Source: JACPGQ01 sp039798685 (lineage in GTDB: Bacteria > Patescibacteriota > Microgenomatia > Levybacterales > UBA12049). Taken from it: 24,379 nt of DNA. The position numbers and the translations under genes were made by a program. Positions 1 to 8,363 of this stretch are shown here, in pieces. Each line of letters opens with the position of its first letter. Positions within the stretch are counted from its first letter, which is position 1. The notes under the pieces are model-generated. The model ran no database searches. It was not told where the DNA came from and saw only the letters and a program-made list of their open reading frames with translations. The DNA lies in contig JBDKFM010000012.1 in assembly GCA_039798685.1 (NCBI GenBank), positions 1 to 24,379 on the forward strand, written 5' to 3'.

Positions 1-570
1 AAAAAATATTTTCTCTTATTTCTTCTTATTGTAGTTTTTGCTCTACCCGGACCAGCCATAGCAAAAACTATTGGCGATGAGCAACCAACAAGTTCAAAAA
101 GCTCAGTTTTTTCAAATTACGAATTACCTTACCCAGGGATGCTTCCAGACAGTCCTTTGTATAAAATAAAAGTACTCAGAGACAAACTGATACTCTTTCT
201 CATAACTGAACCCCAAAAAAAGATTGAATTTCACTTGCTTCAGGCTGATAAAGGAATATCATCCGCATCTATGCTCCTCAACAAAGGAAACCCCTCGCTT
301 GCAATACAGACCGCACTGAAGGCTGAGCACAACATGACACTTATCCCTGAGCAAATCCGCCTTATGCAATCAAAGCCCTCTGGGAGTATGTTTGACAAAC
401 TAACAGATGCTTCAAAAAAACATCAGGAAATTTTAAGTGGAATGATTAAAAAAGCAGAGGGTAACGAGCAAAAAACCTTAAAACAAGTTCTCTACTTCTC
501 CCAGGAGAACTTAGAGACACTGGAGAAGTATGAAAAGAAAAATCCCAAAAGATGGAATGAGTGGAACTAA
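1..570 (+). CDS. Secreted DUF5667-like helical protein, N-terminus cut by window edge
   Basis: The reading frame is open from base 1, so the real start lies upstream. The first ATG inside the window (139) is in the middle of a conserved motif and is not the start. The visible 189 residues begin with a hydrophobic stretch ending PGPAIA at about residue 21, which looks like a signal peptide with a cleavage site. A linker rich in Ser follows, then the motif LPYPGMLPDSPLY at 42-54, then a long charged region predicted as helical. The motif and helices resemble the DUF5667 family as I remember it. No catalytic residues are evident and the function is unknown. The protein is probably exported and acts at the outer face of the membrane. 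The gene sits 3 bases upstream of a glycosyltransferase. A diverged relative is encoded on the other strand at 15377-15940. Confidence 0.75.
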   Translation, partial: KKYFLLFLLIVVFALPGPAIAKTIGDEQPTSSKSSVFSNYELPYPGMLPDSPLYKIKVLRDKLILFLITEPQKKIEFHLLQADKGISSASMLLNKGNPSLAIQTALKAEHNMTLIPEQIRLMQSKPSGSMFDKLTDASKKHQEILSGMIKKAEGNEQKTLKQVLYFSQENLETLEKYEKKNPKRWNEWN

Positions 571-573
571 TAA

Positions 574-1500
574 ATGACCTCACTATCGGTTATTGTGCCG
601 GTTAAAGATGAAGAGGGATCCCTGCCTCAACTCTACAAAGAACTTTCTTCAACATTAAAAAAAATCTCAGCACCGTATGAGATTATCTTTATTGATGACG
701 GTTCTGAAGATAAAAGCGGAAAAATTCTATCTGAACTTAAAAAAAAAGACACACGAATAAAAATTATTACATTCCGGGGGAACTTTGGAAAATCAGCTGC
801 ACTCTCAGCTGGATTCGAAAAGGCAAAGTACTCAACCATTGTCACTCTGGATGCTGATCTCCAGGATGATCCTCATGAAATTGTACGTCTTCTAAAAAAG
901 CTCTCTCAGGGATACGATCTGGTAGGTGGTTGGAGAAAAAACAGAATAGATCCTCTCTCTAAAAAAATATCTAGTTTCTTTTTTAATAAAGGCACTGTAT
1001 TTATTTCAGGTGTCAAACTACATGATTTTAACTGCGGATTAAAAGTTTTTAATAAGACAGTTGCAGACTCTCTACATCTCCATGGTGAATTGCACCGATT
1101 TCTGCCTATACTTGCTGCAAAAATGCGATTTAAGGTCGCGGAGATCGAAGTCATACATAGACCACGACGATTCGGAAAATCTAAGTTTGGATTTGAAAGA
1201 AGCTGGAGAGGAATGATAGATCTACTTACCACGATATTTATTACTGATTATGCGACAAAACCTGCGCACTTTTTTGGGAGAATCGGATTCATTCTTTTCC
1301 TTAGTGGAATCTGCATGGATGGATATGTCACATATCTCAAAATCACTACAGGAAGTACTCAGGATAAGATTCCATTACTCCTTGCCGGGATTCTCTTCAC
1401 GCTTCTTGGAGTACAATTAATTTCGACAGGTCTTATCGCAGAGATGCTTGCTCACTATCTACTCCATAATGACCCTGCGATAAAGAAATATAAAAAATAA
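574..1500 (+). CDS. Membrane-anchored GT2 glycosyltransferase, DPM1/GtrB-like
   Basis: This is a family 2 glycosyltransferase of 308 residues. The N-terminal GT-A domain (about 3-220) has the nucleotide-sugar motif DDGS at 41-44 and the metal-binding motif DADLQDDP at 93-100. It also has the basic segment RRFGKSKFG (198-206) typical of dolichyl/undecaprenyl-phosphate sugar synthases. Two membrane helices follow at about 233-254 and 266-289, as in GtrB and related proteins. Family knowledge suggests it transfers a sugar from a nucleotide donor to polyprenyl phosphate on the cytoplasmic side. The product would feed GT-C enzymes such as those across the window. The sugar cannot be told from sequence. 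It starts 3 bases after the preceding stop, so the two genes are probably co-transcribed. Its end faces the minus-strand cluster with 4 bases between stops. Confidence 0.9.
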   Translation: MTSLSVIVPVKDEEGSLPQLYKELSSTLKKISAPYEIIFIDDGSEDKSGKILSELKKKDTRIKIITFRGNFGKSAALSAGFEKAKYSTIVTLDADLQDDPHEIVRLLKKLSQGYDLVGGWRKNRIDPLSKKISSFFFNKGTVFISGVKLHDFNCGLKVFNKTVADSLHLHGELHRFLPILAAKMRFKVAEIEVIHRPRRFGKSKFGFERSWRGMIDLLTTIFITDYATKPAHFFGRIGFILFLSGICMDGYVTYLKITTGSTQDKIPLLLAGILFTLLGVQLISTGLIAEMLAHYLLHNDPAIKKYKK

Positions 1501-1504
1501 ATTC

Positions 1505-2236
1505 TTATTTCTTAAATACTCTTATATAACTGGTTTGAAGAAAATTAGCTCTCAGGCGAAGAAGAATTTTATCTAAATAATAGAAAGGCTCGGGCAGTAT
1601 ACCAATCAATAAATGTAAAATAGGTCGCACATAGAATAGATGAGTTGGATAATTCCCAGTTTCTTTAAATCCATATTTCTTTAAAATTTTTTGCATCTCT
1701 TCTCTTTTTCGCACTTTCACGTGTCCGGTCTCAAAAAAAGAGTGTCCAAAATACGGATACTTATCATGAACGATGATATATTTTTTTGACGACTCTGCAA
1801 AATTTTCAACAGTTTTTCTCCACATTCGATCATCCGTAATATGATAGAGAACATCGAAACAATGAACTATATCAAACTTCTGCTTGCCTAAACCGCTACT
1901 ACTCTCAAGCTGGATCACCTTCGTCTGAACTTCCGGAAATTTTTTCTTAAGAATTGCAAGTCCGTCTTTAGAAATATCAATCGCTGTAACTTTTGCACCT
2001 TTCTTAAGATAAAAGTCACAAAACATTCCAATCCCTGCTCCAGCATCCAATACGCTTGCATTCTTTAATACAATTCCTAAACCTTGAACAATCTGATTTA
2101 AAACTTCTTCAGATTTCTTGTACATTAAATTATTTGCTTTCGTTCCGAATCTTTTATGACCAACCCCAACGAGACTTTGATTCGCCTTCTTTAATCTATC
2201 AACCCAATATCGCTGATAATCAAATTTTTTCGTCAT
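1505..2236 (-). CDS. Class I SAM-dependent methyltransferase
   Basis: This 243-residue protein has a Rossmann-type methyltransferase domain. Motif I is VLDAGAGIG at 62-70, followed by an acidic end to strand 2 (VTAIDIS) and the DVLYHITDD segment typical of the post-I/motif II region. It is a soluble protein without a signal peptide. It is the last gene of the long minus-strand run and overlaps the preceding GT4 by 4 bases (ATGA), which suggests translational coupling. An AGGA lies 5 bases before the ATG. Its place in a glycan locus suggests it methylates a sugar or a lipid-linked glycan, but the sequence does not show the substrate. Other class I substrates, such as quinones or small molecules, cannot be excluded. 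Confidence 0.85.
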   Translation of the reverse strand: MTKKFDYQRYWVDRLKKANQSLVGVGHKRFGTKANNLMYKKSEEVLNQIVQGLGIVLKNASVLDAGAGIGMFCDFYLKKGAKVTAIDISKDGLAILKKKFPEVQTKVIQLESSSGLGKQKFDIVHCFDVLYHITDDRMWRKTVENFAESSKKYIIVHDKYPYFGHSFFETGHVKVRKREEMQKILKKYGFKETGNYPTHLFYVRPILHLLIGILPEPFYYLDKILLRLRANFLQTSYIRVFKK

Positions 2237-3444
2237 ATTAATCCTATTGTATCAAAAAGCTTATCAAATGCGCGTGAAACCTTCTCCCAACTATACTCGC
2301 TTCTCACATCTTTCATGGCTGCTTGACTAAGTTTTTTCGCGTATAATTTATCACGTAAAATGTTTAGTATCTCAGATGCGAGAGCATGAACATCTTTTTC
2401 AGATGTCAACACACCCGTTATTCTATCTTTTATAATGTATCTTATTCCTCCCGATCTACTTGCAACTACTGGCAAACCTGAAGCCATTGCTTCTATCAGT
2501 GCAAGACCCTGTCCCTCCCTCTCTCCTGTCTTCAAATCTGTAATAGCAGGAGCGACAAACACATCACTCGATCTATAAAGACTGGCAAGCTCACTGTGTG
2601 CAAGATTACCATAAAAGAATACATGCTTATTTAAACGAAGTTTTCGTACCTCACGCCTGAGTGCATCCTCTTCCGGACCTGCACCGACAATGAATAATCG
2701 GATATCCTTTATCTGCCTACGAATCAGCGGCATAGCCCTCAGCGCGTATATGATTCCTTTACATTTTATAAGTCTTCCAACAGTCAGAATTGTGTTTCCT
2801 GTCTTCTTACCATTCTTTTTATTTATAAAAATACTTGTGTCAATTCCCATAGGTATATACTTCACATTCGTTTTTTGATAAATTTTCAAAACTTGATCAT
2901 ACGTGGCTTTACTATTTGCAGTGCAATACACAGCATATCGCAAGACAATTGACTTAAAAAAATTCAGACGACGCAGTCCAAATACGTCCGACCCATGAAC
3001 CGTAACGACATATGGTATTGAAAAAATACTACCCATAATCATAGCCTGGAAACCCTGAGGTAGAACCCAGTGTGCATGAATGATGGAATATCTATTCTGA
3101 AGCAAATGAAAAAAAAGAAATACTGTTTGACATACTAAAAGCGAGATAACCTGCAATTTTCCGAAAAAATCACCACTTTTATGTAAGATTCCATCTCCCG
3201 TTGTCAATCTCTGAAGATGATAAGGAAAAAAATATGGAAATCTGAAAACCTGAATATCTGCAAATCTTTCATTAAATTTCGCGTTTGGAGAATGCGGTGT
3301 GAGTACAGTAATAGAATATTTATTTTTTGGAAAGTGTTTATAAATATTCACAATAAACTGAGCCCACCAATCCTCCTTATGTCTTGGAAATGAGCTTGTT
3401 AACACGAGTATTTTTATTTTTTTTTGTGTCGTTGCGACATTCAT
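2233..3444 (-). CDS. GT4 family glycosyltransferase
   Basis: This is a 403-residue GT-B fold enzyme. The N-terminal domain contains the HAHW segment (123-126) and HGSD (150-153). The C-terminal domain carries TVGRLIKCKG (221-230) and the EX7E retaining motif, with Glu310 and Glu318 in EGQGLALIE, followed by ASGLPVVAS. These are hallmarks of GT4 (Glycos_transf_1) enzymes acting on nucleotide sugars in the cytoplasm. Acceptor and sugar are not predictable. It overlaps the upstream methyltransferase by 4 bases and the downstream one by 4 bases, so it sits inside a coupled trio. An unbroken run of nine A bases lies within the first ten codons (3417-3425 on the complement). Confidence 0.92.
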   Translation of the reverse strand: MNVATTQKKIKILVLTSSFPRHKEDWWAQFIVNIYKHFPKNKYSITVLTPHSPNAKFNERFADIQVFRFPYFFPYHLQRLTTGDGILHKSGDFFGKLQVISLLVCQTVFLFFHLLQNRYSIIHAHWVLPQGFQAMIMGSIFSIPYVVTVHGSDVFGLRRLNFFKSIVLRYAVYCTANSKATYDQVLKIYQKTNVKYIPMGIDTSIFINKKNGKKTGNTILTVGRLIKCKGIIYALRAMPLIRRQIKDIRLFIVGAGPEEDALRREVRKLRLNKHVFFYGNLAHSELASLYRSSDVFVAPAITDLKTGEREGQGLALIEAMASGLPVVASRSGGIRYIIKDRITGVLTSEKDVHALASEILNILRDKLYAKKLSQAAMKDVRSEYSWEKVSRAFDKLFDTIGLI

Positions 3445-4223
3445 ACTTTTTTATTTGACCCAGATTTTCTGAGCACAATTATATAATCTAATGGAAAATA
3501 ATTTGGATACTTTGGAGAAATACTTCCTATATTACCAATCAAATATGTAAAGAGGTTTATAGGAACAATAACCAACACACTAAGCATAATAAGGAAAAAA
3601 AGGTAGAAGAGCGTTAGAATATTTTTTTTCGACTTAAGGACATCTTTAATGCGTTTCATCAAAAATACATTTAGTGACTGTCCCCAAAACTCTAAAAATG
3701 TACCTTCAGACGTAAACTCAATTATAGTGAAACCATTTTTTTTCATCATCTTAGTAAGCATTGCATCAGTATATCTCGCGAGGTCATACGGCACATCGTG
3801 AATAGGATACATAAAAGGAACAGATATAAGTAACTTGCCATTTTTTCTCAAAATACGATGAATCTCAGACAGAGCCGCATCCGGATTTTCAAGATACTCA
3901 AGCACCTGAAAAAGAAGCACAGTGTCTACTGAGCCTGTCATTATGGGAAGGCGCGTCGCGTCGGCAAAATAATCTGGCTTCCATTTTCCCCTGTAAAGCT
4001 TAGAGGTCTGTGGGCTATCGATCGCTATGTACTTCTTCACCAATGGCTCAATTTGCCCTCTATACGGCATCCTCCCACATCCAACGTCGACTAAAACACC
4101 ACTGGCATGCCGTTTAGCAGCCTCTACCCCCTTATTAGTAGCTTTAAATGTAAAATACTGGGGATGCAGGATCGTATTTTGAAATATATCAGTAAAAACT
4201 ATCCAGATTTTTTTTGTTGTCAT
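3441..4223 (-). CDS. Class I methyltransferase with C-terminal membrane segment
   Basis: This 260-residue protein has a Methyltransf_11-like core. Motif I is VLVDVGCGRMPY at 43-54, followed by YIAIDS (65-70) and VLLFQVLEYLENPDAAL (102-118). Residues about 203-230 are strongly hydrophobic with a proline near the middle, forming a membrane helix or short hairpin. A short tail follows that ends in lysines. That tethers an otherwise cytoplasmic enzyme to the membrane, which fits a lipid-linked substrate, although this is inference. The start is immediately after the stop of the CE4 gene (no spacer) and no Shine-Dalgarno is visible, so reinitiation from the upstream gene is likely. The gene overlaps the next one by 4 bases. 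Confidence 0.85.
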   Translation of the reverse strand: MTTKKIWIVFTDIFQNTILHPQYFTFKATNKGVEAAKRHASGVLVDVGCGRMPYRGQIEPLVKKYIAIDSPQTSKLYRGKWKPDYFADATRLPIMTGSVDTVLLFQVLEYLENPDAALSEIHRILRKNGKLLISVPFMYPIHDVPYDLARYTDAMLTKMMKKNGFTIIEFTSEGTFLEFWGQSLNVFLMKRIKDVLKSKKNILTLFYLFFLIMLSVLVIVPINLFTYLIGNIGSISPKYPNYFPLDYIIVLRKSGSNKKV

Positions 4224-5174
4224 TTAATAATGATCATTTGCAATCTCTCCCATGGTCTTCGATGACAGTGTTCCTTTTTTAACCTTATCTCCTACATACT
4301 CTAAGATTTGCTCAAGCTCTTTTAATAAAGCATTTTCTTTGGAAATTATATCTATCGGATGAAACCACATATGAAATACCTCTTTTTTTTCTATCGCCTT
4401 CTCGATCCCAATTTTTGCTTTCCCGAATCTAACACCTCTCGGGATGAATTTTCTGAACCCTCTGTGAGAAAGAAAATAATAAGATCCCTGAATATTCAGC
4501 AAGCCTCTATCATACTCCGGATTACAGATCGAAGGAGCGATGGGAAGAAAAAGATCCAAAAGCTGAAAACTCTTCTCTAGAAAAGACGGAAAAGCTGAAT
4601 ACCAGTGCCTTTCCTTCCCACGAAAACATAAAAATCCATATTTTTTCAAGATCTCAAGATGATCAATGCAATTATAAGGATACACAAAGGAGATAAGCTG
4701 TAACTTCATTTTTTTTGCTATGGCAACACAAGCCTTAATCTCTGACGCTGCAGAGAGAGTTGAGGTATACTTTTTATCAAAATTTATGTGCGAAAATGAA
4801 TGACTCCCAATCTCCTGGAAAGGAGTATCTAGAATTTTTGCAAGAATATCTGCCCCATACCACTCAGGATTTCTTATAGACGAGCTACCCGGATCGACTG
4901 AAAACCAGTCACTCATACCATGAAGCTGTGTATTTCTGATTATTTCAGGGTGACGAATATCATTTTTTACTTCACATGAGTCTAAAAAGACATGTCCAAC
5001 TGTCGCCCATGTCACATGAATTTTATTTTTTTTACACATATTGAGTATCTGATCTATGATCCTTCTTTCTTTAAGCACAGATGATTTGAAACTTGCATAA
5101 TCCCCGGCTCTCCTTCCCCAGAGCAACTCAAGGTCGATTGATAAACAAAACACTCCTTTTTTCATTTTATTCAT
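4224..5174 (-). CDS. Polysaccharide deacetylase family protein (CE4 / NodB fold)
   Basis: The 316-residue protein has a NodB-like layout. Motif 1 is SIDLELLWG (12-20), with Asp14 and Glu16 where classical enzymes have two adjacent aspartates. The metal-binding HSFSH is at 125-129 and a FVYPYN segment at 163-168 occupies the usual substrate-loop position. A late HMWFHP motif at 268-273 supplies the likely catalytic histidine. There is no signal peptide, so it probably acts in the cytoplasm on a glycan precursor, unlike secreted peptidoglycan deacetylases. I believe the DxE form of motif 1 occurs in other capsule-locus deacetylases, from memory. The start overlaps the GT39-like gene by 8 bases; Met4 (5165) is an equally possible start. 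Substrate unknown; deacetylation of an N-acetyl sugar is the default expectation. Confidence 0.85.
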   Translation of the reverse strand: MNKMKKGVFCLSIDLELLWGRRAGDYASFKSSVLKERRIIDQILNMCKKNKIHVTWATVGHVFLDSCEVKNDIRHPEIIRNTQLHGMSDWFSVDPGSSSIRNPEWYGADILAKILDTPFQEIGSHSFSHINFDKKYTSTLSAASEIKACVAIAKKMKLQLISFVYPYNCIDHLEILKKYGFLCFRGKERHWYSAFPSFLEKSFQLLDLFLPIAPSICNPEYDRGLLNIQGSYYFLSHRGFRKFIPRGVRFGKAKIGIEKAIEKKEVFHMWFHPIDIISKENALLKELEQILEYVGDKVKKGTLSSKTMGEIANDHY

Positions 5175-7365
5175 TCTTAAAAGAGAATACGTTTAACTTA
5201 GCATCAGACACATCACAGCTATAAGCACTAGGAAAAGAGATCTCAATTACTCTCGCTCTCTCTGCAGCAAATAAGTATACAAAATCAGCTTGGTATGCAA
5301 CTATCTCCGAAAGAGTAAAGTCATTTATCTCATCATTATTGCCGATAAGATCATCAGTGGAGGAACCGAATCGTATTTTTGCTCCAATACTTTCTAGCTT
5401 ACAGATAGGATCAGTAAATCTAAACTCAATTCTCTGGAGTAAAGTTTCGGAATCGAGATTCAGGGTGACTATTTTATCCTCTTTATTATCAAGTCTATCA
5501 AACGATATATTTTGTACCTTTCGTGGAATGTCAGTACGATTATCTGTCTTATTATTTCTCCAGATACGCAAGATCGAAACACCATCTACCTTCATGGCAA
5601 ATAACTCTTTCAGAAAACGATCAGCATATTTATAACGGAATGTATCATATACCGGACTCCCCTGCTCCATCGTTACTATTTGGTACTCTCCCTTCTGCTG
5701 AAATCCACTTCTTTCTACACCAAGATGTGTGACATCGTCTCTTAATGACTGTCTTGAAATATTTTGATTCAATCCCCAGAGCAGCACTACTTTTGCGTCT
5801 TTAACGGCATGTAAATTCAACCAACGTGCCGCTTGGTAATAAGCGTTCCCGTAGGTATTTCCATAGCCGTAGATATTTTTCTCAAATGCACCTTTTACTC
5901 CACCCACGAACGAATTAAAGTAAAGATTCTCGTTCGGATGCAATTTCTGAAGTGTCATAAAAATCGGTACATATGAAGCTAAGAAAAGTATAGACAAACT
6001 AATTTCCGCAATTCTCCTGTGATTCGATATCATTTGAATCTTCTCAATTTGTCTAAGAATGAAAGATCTCATCATTACTGCGCCGAATCCTGAGAGCATT
6101 GCAAAAGGAGCGATAAACTCAATGATCTGACGAATACCACCATATGTTTTTGAAAAAGGCAATGTGACCCTGATGAATATAAATGCGAAAAAAATAACCC
6201 ACAGGACAAGAACAAAGTTGTTAGATCTTATTTTCTTAAACGAAAACACTACTCCGCTTACAAAGAAAAACAGCGCTCCAGGAAAAATTGTGGTACCTAG
6301 ATAAAGTAGCGGAATCATATCTGAACATCCGGTAATCCAGTTAAATGAAAAGGGGATAAAAGAACATGTTCCCCCGCCGATATCTTGATAATACTTCACG
6401 ACTAACATCACATTCGCTACTGGATCAGACCATAACACCGGCCAGGAAAAATAAAAAATCGAGAACACGATAATCGGATACAGAAACAGCGAGACTAGCA
6501 AAGAGAATGGCATACACTTTATGATACTTCTATACAACAAATTTGAAGAAAATCGTTTTTTCTTTATTAAAAACGCTCTTACCGAACTACCAAGGAAGAG
6601 GGTTAACCAAGGGAGAAGAATAAAAGGAGCAAATACGAAATTAAATTTTGTTCCAAACGATACACCACCTGCTATCGCTGAAAAAATCATAAGTTTCCAA
6701 CTTCTTTTCGTAACAGCAAGCCAAAAAAGAAATATTGCCAAAGTAAAAAATGCCGCCATAGGAGGATCTTTGACATTAAACTGTTGTTCTCCTGCTAAGA
6801 GAGGATAGAGATACAACGCACACACCGACATCACAGAAGCAAATTTTCCATATGTGAGATACACCCATATTGCAACAGTAAGTGACAGAAGAAAAGTGGC
6901 GAAGATATTATAAAGATGATATGCATGAAGATCTTCTACCCATCCCAAATACTTAAAGAACACTAAATTAGAAACTGCCAGAAAAATATCACTTGTCGGA
7001 GGATGGCCATAGATATCTTTTTTAAAAAAATCGAAAGTGAGAATTGTACTCTCATATTCACTTACACGAACTTCTCTACTTAGATCACAACGCTCATTTG
7101 TCTTATAATCCACTCTCGCATTAAACCCATCTTTGCCCCGACAATACTGCTTCTCAGTTACATAGTTTTGCTCACCTGTTAAGAAATAATGAAGAAATGC
7201 CTGGCCTCTCGCAAAATGAACTGGTGAGTCCCAGTTCATACCGTAGTCTGTGATTGTACTCAATGCAAGGATGAAGAAAAAAAGAGGTGCTATAAGAATC
7301 GAGAGAAATGAATATTTCCTCCACTTCACTATCAACTGAGAAGGAGCGACCGACTTCTTCTTCAT
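5167..7365 (-). CDS. Large GT39-like membrane glycosyltransferase with C-terminal beta-rich region
   Basis: This 732-residue polytopic protein begins with a membrane helix at about 19-38 and continues with roughly ten to twelve helices to about 480. The first outer loop carries NWDSPVH (44-50), with the acidic residue expected of GT-C enzymes, and HPP at 121-123. A second loop has KDPP (199-202). These patterns match polyprenyl-phosphate-sugar-dependent transferases of the PMT/ArnT kind. After the membrane part comes an extracytoplasmic tail of about 240 residues. Its last part (about 614-732) lacks membrane helices and looks like a beta-sandwich, possibly carbohydrate binding. It is predicted to transfer sugar on the outer face of the membrane. 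The gene starts 2 bases after the sugar methyltransferase-like gene and overlaps the deacetylase gene by 8 bases. Confidence 0.82.
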   Translation of the reverse strand: MKKKSVAPSQLIVKWRKYSFLSILIAPLFFFILALSTITDYGMNWDSPVHFARGQAFLHYFLTGEQNYVTEKQYCRGKDGFNARVDYKTNERCDLSREVRVSEYESTILTFDFFKKDIYGHPPTSDIFLAVSNLVFFKYLGWVEDLHAYHLYNIFATFLLSLTVAIWVYLTYGKFASVMSVCALYLYPLLAGEQQFNVKDPPMAAFFTLAIFLFWLAVTKRSWKLMIFSAIAGGVSFGTKFNFVFAPFILLPWLTLFLGSSVRAFLIKKKRFSSNLLYRSIIKCMPFSLLVSLFLYPIIVFSIFYFSWPVLWSDPVANVMLVVKYYQDIGGGTCSFIPFSFNWITGCSDMIPLLYLGTTIFPGALFFFVSGVVFSFKKIRSNNFVLVLWVIFFAFIFIRVTLPFSKTYGGIRQIIEFIAPFAMLSGFGAVMMRSFILRQIEKIQMISNHRRIAEISLSILFLASYVPIFMTLQKLHPNENLYFNSFVGGVKGAFEKNIYGYGNTYGNAYYQAARWLNLHAVKDAKVVLLWGLNQNISRQSLRDDVTHLGVERSGFQQKGEYQIVTMEQGSPVYDTFRYKYADRFLKELFAMKVDGVSILRIWRNNKTDNRTDIPRKVQNISFDRLDNKEDKIVTLNLDSETLLQRIEFRFTDPICKLESIGAKIRFGSSTDDLIGNNDEINDFTLSEIVAYQADFVYLFAAERARVIEISFPSAYSCDVSDAKLNVFSFKNE

Positions 7366-7367
7366 AA

Positions 7368-8345
7368 TTACATGATGGCGAGCGAGTTATTTGGAAGAAT
7401 TGATAATGTTTCAATCTTCGCCCCACTCTCTGCTGCTAATTCTCCAACATACTCAGCTGTTGGAAGATTTTTGCTGCTTTTTTGATATCCCAAAAAGATG
7501 CGCCTAGCACCAAACCACTTTCGCTTTGCAACAAAGTCCTGAGAGAATTTCGAGCTCTCACTTAAACCCCAGGTAGAGATGAAGAGATCTGCCTTGATTT
7601 GATTGGTATAAGAATCTAGTAATCCGATGGGAATAATTGTAATTCTGCCTTTTTTGATTCTTTCTCTCGGAGAGGTTACCAAATGCACCTGTTTCGATCC
7701 ATAGATTGTTGAAAGATATAACCATTGAATACAACAAAAAAGTGGAGTATCGGTCATTATGTATGTGAGTCGTCTCGAACTCATCCTATGAAGCAATTTT
7801 GCCATGTTCCCATACCCTCCACCCCATTCAACAATCGTTGATATTGAATCAGGAGAGATATGTAACTTATTAAAATAAAAAGAAAGTAAATATAGTTGGC
7901 GAACAGAATTAAAAGACGTGATGTACTTATTGCTTACGATAAGTGGATTCCCTACATAATCTTCCTGAAGAAGTCGTGATAGTTCTGACTTTTTGTAATT
8001 TTTCTCAAGATATGCAATTTCTTCATCAAATGAACTCCCACCAAACATGGTCAACATAATTGTCCCATCATTCAGGAAAGAAAATGAAGGATTAGGTATA
8101 AAAGATGATACTGCTTTGTCATTAAAGTTCTTCCAAAGTGGAGTTACAAATTTTTCAAATGAAAAATGTGAGGTTGCTTTATAATACGAATCGAAGTTTT
8201 TTGAAAGTTTATAAAAATCAACTTTCTGCTGGCTTTTTTTTCTTGCGAGATATCTCTCCGCCGTTACTGTTCGTGTTCTTTGAAATAATGTCTTCAGTTT
8301 CCGGACAAAAATTAAGAATATAAATTCAATATCGGTTGTTTTCAT
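7368..8345 (-). CDS. Putative sugar O-methyltransferase
   Basis: This 325-residue soluble protein has a SAM-binding glycine-rich motif EWGGGYGNM at 173-180, preceded by about 170 residues of its own N-terminal region and followed by a Rossmann-like second half (YIMTDTPLF near 195, DLFISTWGLSE near 255). That layout matches the proteins annotated as putative sugar O-methyltransferases in polysaccharide loci, from memory of the family. It would methylate a hydroxyl on a nucleotide sugar or lipid-linked glycan in the cytoplasm. It lies 18 bases after the GT4 gene, the widest gap in the minus-strand run, and 2 bases before the GT39-like gene. No Shine-Dalgarno is visible. The substrate is unknown. 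Confidence 0.75.
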   Translation of the reverse strand: MKTTDIEFIFLIFVRKLKTLFQRTRTVTAERYLARKKSQQKVDFYKLSKNFDSYYKATSHFSFEKFVTPLWKNFNDKAVSSFIPNPSFSFLNDGTIMLTMFGGSSFDEEIAYLEKNYKKSELSRLLQEDYVGNPLIVSNKYITSFNSVRQLYLLSFYFNKLHISPDSISTIVEWGGGYGNMAKLLHRMSSRRLTYIMTDTPLFCCIQWLYLSTIYGSKQVHLVTSPRERIKKGRITIIPIGLLDSYTNQIKADLFISTWGLSESSKFSQDFVAKRKWFGARRIFLGYQKSSKNLPTAEYVGELAAESGAKIETLSILPNNSLAIM

Positions 8346-8363
8346 CAGCTAATCAAAATTATA

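Noticed and set aside
139..141. ATG as start of the first plus-strand gene
   Set aside because: It lies within the LPYPGMLPDSPLY motif, and an open frame with a signal-peptide-like segment runs upstream to base 1.
906..1232. Open frame of 108 codons antisense to the plus-strand GT2
   Set aside because: It lies wholly inside a gene with intact GT2 motifs and has no recognisable domain; it is a shadow frame. Similar antisense frames at 5339-5635, 6521-6808, 12782-13081 and 16401-16592 were dropped for the same reason.
1495..1510. Rho-independent terminator between the convergent genes
   Set aside because: The stem is six A/T pairs with no G/C and no adjacent T run of its own, too weak to call.
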